A stretch of 64,000 nucleotides of DNA, taken from NCBI RefSeq assembly GCF_003073045.1, contig NC_037590.1, forward strand, positions 34,418,327 to 34,482,326. Reading direction: 5' to 3'. Source of the DNA: Pomacea canaliculata (lineage: Eukaryota; Mollusca; Gastropoda; Architaenioglossa; Ampullariidae). The notes beneath the pieces are model-generated. The model did no database searches. It had not been told where the DNA came from and was given only the letters and a program-made list of their open reading frames with translations. Shown one piece after another: positions 1 to 12,900 of this stretch. The translations under genes were made by a program, and so were the position numbers. The stretch's first letter is position 1. Each line of letters opens with the position of its first letter.

Positions 1-993
1 TCAAGCAAAGATCGGGGCTGAATTTCAAACAGTGCATGGGTTTTCGGTGATAGCGGACATTAATAGCTGTTTGAGTCATTGATGATAGATTCATTTTGCG
101 GGATTTTGTTCAAGTTTGACTTTATGTGTTGGGGGTTGATGTAGTCTTACATGGAATGATATAATCATGATTGGGTAAATCTGACTCAGGCGGGTGGTTG
201 ACATGGCTTGGGCAATATTGTTCTGAGTTGACATCACCAATGACCTGATAAATAAGCACTTTTTCAAAATGTATTTATTTTACATTATTTTCGCATAAAT
301 TTTTAATGTTATATAAAATATTGGCCAAAAACAGTCTATTTAAAAAAAGGTTACTTTTTTTTCCAACCCCCAACTTCTGCAAGAAATAAGTCATAACAGA
401 GCATAAACTGTCGATCCTCAGTTGATTTGGAGAGATAGAGGTGACATTAGTTTAGCAAATTACATCTGTGGCAAATTTTTTTTGGGATATCTAAGGGGGA
501 GGTCATATTACAAAAGGTCTTAATGAGGAGGTTTTTCTCTGTTTGATATATGGATTTCAGCCTCCCCTATTTTTTAAACATGTGCTATACACCTTATTGA
601 AATATATGGTATGAAGTATTTGGTTGAGTTTGACCTGACATTTTTTTTTCTGTTTTGTTTTTAAATATGCTTTTGATTACACTTAAGCTTACAGTTTGAT
701 CTTCTGCTTGTACAGCTTACAGAGCCTTCAGAATCCTGAATTCATTTTCTGCATCTAGGAGATATTAAAGATTTTTTTCATAATAATGAGATTGATATTA
801 TAGCCAATGCTGTGAAGTTTTCCCAGGATTTTTTTTTTTTTTTTCCAGTTGGTAACTATGGTGTGTCCTTGAGTTTGTCAACACATGGCAACCTGCTGGG
901 ATGCCTGCATGGTGTTTCTCCCATCTTATATCGTTAGATGACTCATCTAACTCATGTTCATGTCTTTCTCTTCTGTTTCACATTTGATATTAG
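1..993 (+). other. OGDH: OGDH intron (5' part off window)
   Basis: No coding exon is visible here. The stretch ends in an acceptor (ttag before position 994) feeding the first OGDH exon in the window. It is AT-rich, with T runs at about 640 and 830, and holds one copy of a dispersed repeat (388-500). The upstream OGDH exons, which should encode the mitochondrial targeting peptide and N-terminal region, lie left of base 1. Confidence 0.7.
388..500 (+). repeat. Uncharacterised dispersed repeat, copy 1
   Basis: Shares blocks with 6994-7120: a 'gtcataacagagcataaac' block, a 'tttggagagatag' block, 'tacatctgtgg' and 'tatctaag', all in the same order. A shorter third piece is at about 6678-6712 ('aatagagcacaaac'). 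I do not recognise the family and see no terminal repeats. Confidence 0.45.
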
Positions 994-3900
994 ATTCGTG
1001 GTCATCACTTAGCTGACTTAGACCCTCTAGGCATCAGCAAAGGAGACTTGGAGTCCAGCGTGCCAGTTGAACTCCTGTTGAGTCACTATCATTTAGGTAA
1101 GAGTGTTGGACATGCCAAACATGAGCTGACAGGATTTTACTGCGAACTGACCATGTATTTGGAGTGGATCCTCTCCTGATAATGTACATAAATTTGTATT
1201 GCTTATTTATTACATTCAAAAATGTTGTTCTGCAGTTGCAGTTAAGGGTTGGTGAATGGTAGTAATTACAAAAATTCAAAGAAAATTAAAAAAATAGAGC
1301 GTACACTTACTTGGACATATTTTGTGTATTTCTGCACAAAATTGGAAAGCAAAACAAAGTCACTTTTTATGCATACTTCACAACCAGATTTGGAAGATGT
1401 GTGTAAAGTTTATCCCTGGTTGCAGTAAAATACAGAACAAATGTATGACAGTTTGCTTGCTGTGAAGTGGTCACCTGACTTGACACTGCAAAACTTTGAC
1501 ACTTGACATAAGATTTTCTATGACAAAGCAATTTCAGCATGTAGAAACAGTCAAATTTTTACATTTTCAATTCTGATCAGTTGGACATGAAGGAGATGGT
1601 GCACCAGACAACACTAAATGGCATTACTGCCCAAAATCAACTAGAAAAATTAGTGCTCGTCTGATGCTAGTTCACTCTAGTGACTAAAAAGGTGTTTATT
1701 AATGCTTTGTTATATCTTAATCCTTGTGGTTAGCTCACTATATGGCAGGTCATCATCTCAATGCTTCCTTTAGCCTGTGGCTGGAAAACTCTCCTTTCCT
1801 GTCCATCATATGAGTACCTGATTTATCAGTGAAAAGCAGGGGAAAGAAAGGGCTCAACTTTGGCTCTGTCTTCTATATGCCATCCCCTGAACAGGATGAA
1901 CAACTTAAAGCTCGCGTTTGTGATGGCCATTAAGTCATGGAATCCTTTAACTTTTATAACTCAAGGCATGCTGCAGCTTTCAGGGATTGCAGAAGGCTTC
2001 TGTTTGCTGACTTAAATATTGTAAATATTGACTACCATGCAGGAAATTTTACATCTTTTGCTCTGCAAACCAGTATCTGAGACACTAAGGCTTTATATAA
2101 AAAAAAATAATTTCTCTCCTTCTCCCTCAGTATTTCAATTAGAAGAGTTAACAAATCTATCAATGCAGCTAAAATACAGTAATTTCTTTGTGAAATGGAT
2201 GGAAACTTGTAGTGTTGCATTATAGAATTTATTGACACTTTATATAAGATGTATGTAAATGGAAAATAAATATCAAAATGTAAATATAATTTACTTTTTG
2301 AAAACATAAAAACTAAATATACACATTCATTTAAGGCCTTTAAACTTAAGTATAGGGTGTGCATGGTATTTCTGAACTCAGTTATTGAAATACAAAAGTG
2401 AGCTCGGGAGTGTGTTTCATATACACTACCAGATTGCATGTCTTATTCGCATGGCTGGTCATGTATTTCAGGATATTTCTCACATAATAACACATATTCT
2501 GTCTATGAAGTGACTTTTAGACTGCCCCAGGAGGTTCAGAGATGTGGGCTGGATTTCATGTAAAGCTATATCTAGCTTTCAGGCTTGTCAAACTGATAAA
2601 TCTTCCTATATAGATGTGATAAGCTTTATAAAACCCATAGCAGCCATGCAGTGGGGTAAGCAGGATAGAGGTCATCAGTTTGACAAGCCCGGATGCTAGC
2701 TACAGCCCTATCAACCTCCTTGTGAAACACACATGATAGATACATAAGAAAAGGCCTTATTAGGTAAATTTTTGAGTGGAAACAATTCAGAACATATTGG
2801 TCTATCATTTAAGATGAACTTGCTGTTCCCTTTAAATAACATAACTAGAAGCTTTTGCCAGTTACTAAGAAACTTTGAACAACTGGAGTATTGTGAAGTT
2901 TTTCTAGAAAGTAGGAATCATCATCTTTGATAGATCTTCCCCATCTTAACAATTATTCCTTTCAAGTGCATTGTGGGATTAATATGTTTATTATTTATTC
3001 TTTTGCCAGGATTGTATTCTGATCGTTTAGCAGTTTGATGGGCAGCACCTTGGACTGCCCCTTGATGCATGCTCATTTTTTTCAATTTGAGTACTTTGAG
3101 CAGAAGACTTTTTTCAACACAATGAAATTATTTTTCACATTTACTAATGTGTGTGTTTGGGCCATATTAATAAATAGACTTGTAGAAAGTGTGCTTCTGA
3201 TATCCCTGTAAAAATAATGAAAACTTTTTTAAGGGACTTCATATGTTTTACATCTAGAATGGCCATGTCCCTTTTAAATGTTTTGCATTTAAAGTTTTTG
3301 TCTCAGTTGTCAGTCATTGGCTTATGCCTCAAATGTTTAGCTGTATTTAAATGAAATAATCGTTTTCCAAAAGCTATTTAGATGTGTAGTTTTCAGCTGT
3401 AGAATTGTTGACTAACAATAGAGATGGCAGAAATTAAAATTAGACTTTCCATAAGGTGCTAATTTCTATAGTGGATTCAGTAGCAGCAAATATAAAGAAC
3501 TGTCAGCATCATTATCTCTTGGGAGGAATGTGTTGAATTGCTACCTTTTGCTCTCATTTCTGAACTGGTGCTGAAGTTAACATACATGTATGCAGTCACA
3601 CTCAAAATCTTCACTTTAATTGTTGTCATCTACGTTTTCTAGATTTTAGAGCTGTAAATAGAAATGATAAGGGAGGTTTGGGAAGATGAGAGTAGTTGCA
3701 TGGACAGAGAAAACATATGAAAGTGAGTGTGCGCTGATAGAAAAATATCAATCTGCTCTTGCTTTGAGTATGATTTCATTAAAATTTTAAAGCAAGTTTA
3801 ACATGAACACTATTAAAGCTATTTTTTTTTCTTTTTTGCTGCTACTGCTGCTTTTCCTTAGAAGTATTAATAAATTTTACATGAACTTCGCATGTGCAGC

Positions 3901-6900
3901 AATCCTCGAGTGCTCACCACCAATTAATTTCTTTCACATGCTAGGATTTTAATAAACAAGTCTTTGAATTGTACTTAAGAAAGATATGCTAATTTTTATT
4001 TTACTCTACCTTATGCAAACTGTAGATATATATAGGGAGAGAGAGAGATACAATTAAATTTAATGTTTTATAGAAGGCGAATAGGTAATTTTATATCAAA
4101 ATGTATCCCGCAGACCATGTGTTTTTGTTATTTTATTCCCCTGACTTTACATGTAGCACATATTCTCTTTTAACCCTACCTTGTTGGACATAGCCGAATT
4201 TTTTTTTAAATGTGTTTCTTTCCCATCCATAAACTGAAACCTAGATGACCAATAACATAAATATAAAAATATACACTTTATTTAAAGTATAAGCTTCGTG
4301 CACAAGTATAAAGGTTGCTATATGATCACCTAAGTCGGATTGATACCCACCCACCTTTTTCATCGTTCTTCAGATGATCAGGCTATGGAGAGGGTTTTTC
4401 GCTTGCCAACTACAACCTACATTGGAGGGAATGAAGCAGCTCTACCTCTGAAAGAGATTATACGACGTCTGGAGGCAATTAATTTTGAATTTTAAAACAT
4501 CTTTTTTGTTTTCTTTACTTCCCTTGTAACAAAAGCAATGCTTGGATCCTTCAATTTATTTTTAGCTTGCATATGTAAACTCTATAGATGTATATATAAT
4601 ACATTATATAATGTGTACATACATATAATAATAATGCATCCTAGTTCAGGTTCATTCTCTGAGACATGGGTGTACATGTTATTGGATGTACAATTTTTTT
4701 TTTTAATGTGAAAAGATGTGTGCTTTGATAAGATTCATTTCTACAAATGTTTACATTGCTGTGCTGGGGATAATTATTTTGACACCAAGTGAATAGGTCA
4801 GTAGGTTTAGATGAGTAACCAGGTATATAAAGTATAGCATATCATAAACCTTCTACACCTTGAAGCAGACGAACTTGAAAACCAGTGACACAAAACTATG
4901 GATTCAAGATGGTGCAAGAAAGAAGGAATTTTTTCTTGCTTTGTCAGTACTTTTCTGTCAGAGCAAGATAAGCAACCATGAAAATTCAACATAACTCAGC
5001 TGTCTAAAAGAATGCATGGTTTAAATTTGGATCAGGAAGTGTACTGCCGGCACATTGGTGTAGAGTTTATGTTCATCAATAACCTCGACCAAACTGACTG
5101 GATACGTCGCAAATTTGAGACGCCAAGTATCATGCAGTTCAGCAACGAGGAGAAACGCCTCATCCTGGCCCGTGTCATCCGTTCCATAAGGTTTGTCAGG
5201 CAGCCCAGGTCTTCTTCATCATCGTTGTGTTTCATGTGTTATATTATTTTGATGGTACTCTTGCTGTGAAGAGCTAGTAGAAACTATCATAGTATCATCA
5301 CACTGTGCAGTAGGAATTTTATTTCATGTTATTAATGAACATGAATGGGATGAACAGTTTGGTGGCTTAGGGTCACAGTCATGAGTGTAGCCAATTGTGC
5401 CAGGATTTGTTCATTCACATTAAGCGTACTCTGCAAGAAATGCAGCAGCTTGGAATAAATGTCTTACAAGACATTTTCAAAAAAGAACAAGAAAGCTAGT
5501 TGAATTAGATTAAGTACTATTACTCTACTTTTTCCTTATGTTTTGGTCAGTTATGTAGTAATGCCAAGTAAGATTTATACTTTTTAAAAAAAAGATTCAT
5601 CAGAACCTACGCTGGCATATGCATATTCAGAAGATAATTATATTCTAAGTTTCAAGTCAAATAATGTGCACTTGATCATGCATACATTGCATTTAAGTTA
5701 ACCTGAAATTTAATAAACATTGCCAGGGGAGGATTAAAAGCTTAATAAAAAGCTATTTTTGGTGCTATTTGTAATTGCGAATAGTATCTTATGCTATTGC
5801 TTAGGTATTCCTTTGAGTCTAAAGAGTTTGTTTTAAGATTTTCCTTTTCTGTTGCACAGATTTGAAGAATTTCTTGCTCGTAAGTGGTCTTCAGAAAAAC
5901 GTTTTGGACTGGAAGGAGGCGAAGTGCTTATTCCAGCTATGAAGACTATCATTGACTCTTCCAGTGCTCTTGGTGTTGAGAGCTTTGTTATCGGCATGCC
6001 TCACAGGTTTCGTCTCATAAACATTTCCTTAATGAGTGATCAAGCTGCTTATGAAACTCGCTGCAGTATACTTTTAGAAGGGATGGTTATTACCATTTGA
6101 TTTTGGGGTTGATGAAGGGATCTAGGTCGATAGAATTATACAGAGGAAAAGATTTTTTTAAAATTGTTGACCTCTTTATCCTTTTGACATGCAACGGAAG
6201 TACCAAAAAAAGTGATCATTTGCATATCGGTTCATTGGAGTTGACATCTGTGAGATTACTTATTATCTCACTATTGCTTTTTCTCAGAGGTCGATTGAAT
6301 GTACTTGCCAATGTATGTCGCAAACCTTTGGAGAAGATCATCTGCCAATTTGACTCGAAGCTTGAAGCTGCTGATGAGGGATCTGGAGATGTGAAATATC
6401 ACCTGGGCATGTCACATGAACGTCTAAACCGTGTCACCAACAAGTACATCAAGCTAGCTGTGGTGGCTAATCCTTCTCACTTGGAGGCTGTTGATCCTGT
6501 TGTTCAGGGCAAGACAAAGGCTGAGCAGTACTACCGTGGGGACACTGATGGCAAAAAGGTTTTTACAACAAAAGTTTCATTTCAAGTGCAGTGTTTAAAA
6601 GGGTGGTGGGAAGTGCTTTAGATGTTCTAAGATGCTCTCTTAAAATATTTTTTTTCTTGAAGCAATCTGCAAAACGTTGCAATAGAGCACAAACAGTAGG
6701 TCACAAAAAAGTTTTGTAAACACATAATTTCTGAAAAATGTCATTAATGTAACACAGTTCACTGATGTGCACTGGCAAACAAAAATACAAATCTAAAACA
6801 TCTTTCTTAATCCCTTCCAGAAATTTAATTAATCTGCCATGTGAATATAACATTAGACATTACATGCATTATCTTTCAAAATGTACTTAATTTATTTTGC

Positions 6901-9900
6901 ATTATTTCTTCAGAAAGTCATAATATAGAGCAAAGGATCAGCCAGAAGCCGTCTGAGCATGCAACATGTCTTGTTTTGTTTTGTTTTCGTTAAAAGTCGT
7001 AATAGAGCACAAACTTAGGTCTTAAGTCACTTTGGGGAGGTAGTCGTAGACGTTCATGATCTTCTAATGTAATGAAGTACATCTGTGGAAAACTTTTGGA
7101 GTCCTATCTAAGAGTGGGATTTCAATACGAACTGAGGATGTTTTACTGTTTAAGCTTCTTGTGTTCTATTAATTATAATTATGCTTTGAAATACCTGTAA
7201 TTGAACTGCAGTAACTATTGGGCTTATTTTGAAAAATGATAATTTAGTTTTTGTTTTTGTTCACATTTTCATGTTTTTAATTGTCATTGAAAATCAGATT
7301 TTGAGAGACAAAATGCACACCAGTCTCACATCAAATAAATTTTACCCCCCCTCCCCCTTTTACTCCCTTTTTAAGAATTGACTACCTCTTATTTATTAAG
7401 ATAAAAGGCTAAAGACTTCAAAAAGAAATATCCTCTGTGAGCAAGGTTTTCTGCTGTCTTGTAGGTGATGAGTATTTTGCTGCATGGAGATGCTGCCTTT
7501 GCTGGTCAAGGAATTGTATATGAGACACTCCACCTGTCAGATTTGCCAGCTTTTACAACCCATGGCACCATTCATGTAGTTGTCAACAATCAGGTGTGTG
7601 CTTATTGTTCTATTGTATCATCATTTGTTTCTTCTAAAGGTGTTTTCATTCATTGTTAATTGATCTTGGTATACATGAAGCATATTTTGATAAGAATACA
7701 GTAAGATTTTTAACACTCATTCTTCTCCCACCAACCTGCATCTGATTTTTTTAACTATTTTTTTTTCCACTGTTCGTAGGCAGTCTCTGCTCACAATCCT
7801 GTACTTTGCAGGTAGTGTTTAGAGCAATTTTTTTATTGTTATTTTAATTGAGTCATGCTTCAAGTTTGATTTGTTGGCCTCCCAGACATTTACGTGAGTT
7901 GATAATCGGAAAACTGTCATAAAATATAACCACAACAAAACGAATTTATGGTGTTGTTATCAATTCCTTTAGTTGTGACACAATCCAGAGGTCATTTCAG
8001 TTCCTTGACATGTTCTTGACCATTACTTGTTGTCGGGGCAGCAGCTATTGTAGATGCAGTAGTTGACGGAATTCTCTGCTGCATCAGTCCATCACATAAA
8101 CACAGCAAGCAACCCAGTCGTAGTGAAGCACTGATCCTTGGTGAATGACATTTCCAGAATTGTTCATAGGTTGAATTTGTGGACATTTGCTAAATGTTCG
8201 TTCTAAAGTGTGGAAGTTTTTTTTTTTTTTTTTTTTCAAGATTGGCTTCACCACAGATCCAAGAATGGCAAGATCATCTCCTTACTGTACTGATGTTGCT
8301 CGTGTGGTGAATGCTCCCATTTTTCACGTGAATGCTGATGACCCAGAAGCAGTGACCTATGTCTGCAAAGTGGCTGCAGAGTGGAGAGCCACGTGGGGCA
8401 AAGATGTGGTTGTCGACTTGGTAGGTGATGATCTGTTAGTAAAAGTGGAATGTAGGTAATATTTATCTGGAAGCTTTGTTGTTGTGTCATACTTCTGTTT
8501 GAGTTTTTGCGTTTCTTATATAAAAAAAAAATAGTAGTTACAAAGGCCTGTGTTTCTAAATGCTACACCCAACTTAACTGCATAATAGAGACACCATGAC
8601 AATACTTGTATTGAGTTTACACTATGCTACATGTCAGAAATCCAAGCAATATTTCTCTGAGAACAATCTACAGACATCTTTAATTATTTAAGTTTACCGC
8701 TTACGTTTAGTAGGTTTGTCTTTCTAACTACAAATAAATATAATGAAAACATCATTTGAAAGTTATTCATTAGTTTGGTTTCCTGTTAGGTGTGCTATCG
8801 CCGAAATGGTCACAATGAGATTGATGAACCCATGTTCACACAACCCCTCATGTACAAGAAAATAGCCAAGCAGCCAACAGTGCTGACAAAGTATGCCGAG
8901 TTTCTCATCCAAAACAACGTTGTCACACAGCAGGAATATGAGGTTTGTTGAGAATTGTAATTCACATGAAGATTCAGAATACCTGATAACAATATTACAG
9001 CAAATAACTGCATCTATTAGAACATATCAGATAGGAGTGAAAAGGAAATAACTTGTACAGTACTTTTTAGGTTTTGCTAGTGTAGATATATCTGTAGTGA
9101 GGTCTTAAAAGAAGCAGAAAAGCTAGAACATGAAGTACTTTATTCTCTGCAGGAAGAGATCGCTAAGTATGATAAGATCTGTGAAGAGGCCTACATGCTT
9201 GCCAAGAAAGAAACTGCTGTGGCCAATACAGAGTGGCTCGACTCACCGTGGACAGACTTCTTTCAAAAGAAGGACCAGATGAAACTTCCCAGCACTTGGG
9301 TTAAGGAGAGTACTTTAACACACATCGGTCAGGTGTTTAGCTCAGAGCCTGAAGATTTTGTCATCCATGGAGGTATGGATCAAATACCAAACAAAACAAA
9401 AAAAAAATAATAGTAATAGCTTAGCTTATGTCTTATCCCAACACAAGTCCAAAAACACAGGAAACTGCATTATACAGGGTTTGTAGGAACCAGTCCTTAT
9501 AGATTTTTCCATGTACTTATTTTTATCCTGTGGTCCTTGCAAGTCATTACATTGACAAAATATCAGATCCATTTTTGCAAGCCAGGCTTAAACTGCTTCA
9601 GCAATATAAAGAAGGCAGAGCTATAGTTATAGACAGCTCATTATTAAGTTCATCTTATAGTATCAGATAACCATTTTGATAAAGTCAAACTGCTTTTTAT
9701 TTTCTTTACCCAATTATTATTATTACCTTGATCATACAGAGATTGTACATGCACACAAGCTTTCATTCATTTCTCGGTTTGTCATGAAAGTCAAGTAACG
9801 TGGCTGTTAACTTCACTGGTCATGGACTTTTTACTGCATAATTATTGCTTTTGTGTGTGTGTATTTCAAGGTGGAGAGACCGAAGGTCACTTGATGACTA

Positions 9901-12900
9901 TAGTGTGTTTAAAGTAACAAATCTTAGCAAGTTGAAAGATTACTTTAGAAAAAGTTTTAGGTGTCAAGACATGACTTAATATTCAGACACACCACAAAGG
10001 TAAATCGGGTTTAGTTGCTAGAAATAGCCATATGAATGATTTCATTTTATTGTAGAATTTAAAAATAATTCAATACCATCTAATGAAGATTTTTGTAGTT
10101 TCCGTAAAAGTTGTTATATTAATACAGAAAACAACAAGTAAATAATAAACTGCACATCTGTAACCAGTATCTCAAAATGAATGTGAAACTTCTAATTGTA
10201 ATACCAGGTTTAAAAAGGGTGCTTCGAGCACGTGCTGAAATGTTGAAGAACCGCGAGGCAGACTGGGCAATGGGAGAAGCTTTGGCATTTGGTTCCTTGC
10301 TTAAAGAAGGAATCCATGTGCGTCTCAGCGGTCAGGATGTGGAGCGTGGAACTTTCAGGTAATCAGCCACTCAAGAAGCCTTGAGAATTCAGACCAGTGT
10401 GCTTGTGTTGAAAAGCATAAGAGTGATTAAGAGGCAGTAGATAAATGTTATACTTATAAATGCCTCAATTGTGTGATAATGTAACCTGTGCTCATATGAA
10501 GGAAAATCTCAATGCATTTGATGACATGAGGTGTTGTCTTTTTATCACATGTTGACATGAAGTCAATGACAGATATCAACGAACTTCAAATTTTTAAACA
10601 AAAATCAGATAGCTTTTTGCACAAAACCACCACCATGTTTACAAGATATTTTTCTGTTAAAGGGTTGATTAAAAGAAATTTGGTCCACACGTCTGGACTA
10701 CACTAGTTGCGCCTCCATATTTGAGAGAAACCCACTCTTCTTTCAAAATGTCTTTGCAAATTTATCTCTTTCTTGAACCAGAGCCTTGATCTTCTAGTTC
10801 TGTCCTTACATCTCTTTTTCTCTGTGTGTGTGTGTGAGTGAGAGAGACTGATTTTTGTATTACAACAAAGAATGCCCTTCAGATCTTACAATTATTATTT
10901 CTTACATGTCTAGGAAACTTGGAACATTAGCAGTGTTGTCTTATCAGTTCTTTAAAGTTATGTAAACAAGGCAGATAGGCATCAAAATTAAATCTTTAAT
11001 TATTTATTACTAGAATAGCAATATTTCAGAACGTAGAGAAAACAAAGATTCATACTTAAATAATACCTCTTTCCGACCATACGTAAGAAAAACTTAAGCA
11101 TTGATGACTGTCATCTAGATCCTTACAAATGCATGAAAGGTCCTTACTTTGCACCATCCTGATCCCTGGGAACCCTGTATCTACCATGCTGTGCCATCCA
11201 TCTTAGACAAATCAGCATTTTTGGATCACACTAGCACCTCCATCTTGTAAGAATTTCAACATATTTTTTGCAGTCACCGACACCATGTACTGCATCATCA
11301 GGAGATTGATAAGAAGACACTGGTGCCTCTTAACCACCTGTATCCCGACCAAGCCCAGTACATTGTCTGCAACAGTTCTTTGTCAGAGTTTGGTGTTCTA
11401 GGTCAGTTCCTGCAGCCATGCAAAGGGTTGGATGGATATCCATCCTTCTGTCTGTTTTCTGTTATGTGTACAGTGAAACCTCAATAATCTGGTTTAGTGA
11501 CCAGTGCCCATCATCCAGATTATCAAAAATCACAGATACTCAAAACTAGTTCTAAAAATTTGAAAATGCTAGAATAAGTGCAATATCATGCACTGTTTGA
11601 TTTAATTGACAAAACAACTCTTTTTCTTACACTTTCACACTGGACCCCAACTTTTTGGCATGAATTTATGTGAAGCCACTTTCTAACCTGGAGGTGCAGT
11701 TGCCAGCTGAATTAACTTGGAACAAGGCATCGCCTACATGGGCAGTACAAACCATACACAATCTTTTACAAAAAGAATGCACTGAAGCAAAAGACAAATG
11801 TCAAAACTTGTTGATGAATGGCAGTCGTTAGAAGTGGGGGTGGGGTAAGAGTGTTTGGAATGAGTCCTCTGCACCCGATTAAATCTAATGATTTTTCACA
11901 TCAGGGATCTCCTGGCAGGTGCACAGATGCTGTACTTTCAACTCTTTTAGAATAATTCTTAGAGATCCATTGATAAAGAAAACTTGAGCTATTCCTGGAA
12001 TTTTTGGTCTTGTGATGTGTGATGTCTAGCAGTTTGGGTTGAGGTTTTTTTTTTGCACAGTTAAAACTGGATAGTTGCGGTTTCACTGTATTTATACAAA
12101 CATTTACAAAATGTTTTATTGATTGTATTTGTAGGTGGGTAAAAGGCAGTTACAATGGCCATTCCAGGTAGAGTTGACACTTCAAAAGAATGTTCATGAG
12201 AAGGGAGCTTGGTGAACGATAAATTATTTCAATTTGTGTTCTATTTGCTAACAAGAATATTACTAAACCTGACATTTTCTGCCTAGGGTTTGAACTTGGT
12301 TACTCCATGACCAATCCCAATGCTCTTGTGATTTGGGAGGCACAGTTTGGAGACTTCGCAAACAATGCCCAGTGCATAATTGACCAGTTCATCTCTAGTG
12401 GCCAAGCCAAGTGGGTCCGCCAAAGTGGCATTGTCTTGCTTCTACCACATGGGTATGAGGGCATGGTGAGTGGACTCATCCATGCAAAATCTGTAATGGG
12501 TATGCTTGACCATAATCAGTTGTACTGAGGCACAGTCTGCTGCGTCTTTGCAAAGATGATAGTTCTGCTGCCTATAGTAAATAATGTGCCACCCAGATAT
12601 GACCCTTGTCCTCAGCTGAAATCCAAGTAATTTAAGATCAGCTTTCATTGGTTTCAGGTTGTTTTTGGTTTAGTGTAACATTTTTGGATGGTTTATTTTA
12701 TATGTGCATGTGGCTGTGTAATGTTCGTTGGTGTTTTGAAACTATTATTGTGTACCTCACCATCATTATTGCAACTCTTGAGAACTTAACTGTATTACTC
12801 ATAAGGACATTAGATCTTACTGATTCTTTTGTTGTTACAGGGTCCTGAGCACTCTAGCTGTCGTATTGAGCGATTTTTGCAGCTTAGCAATGATGATGCA

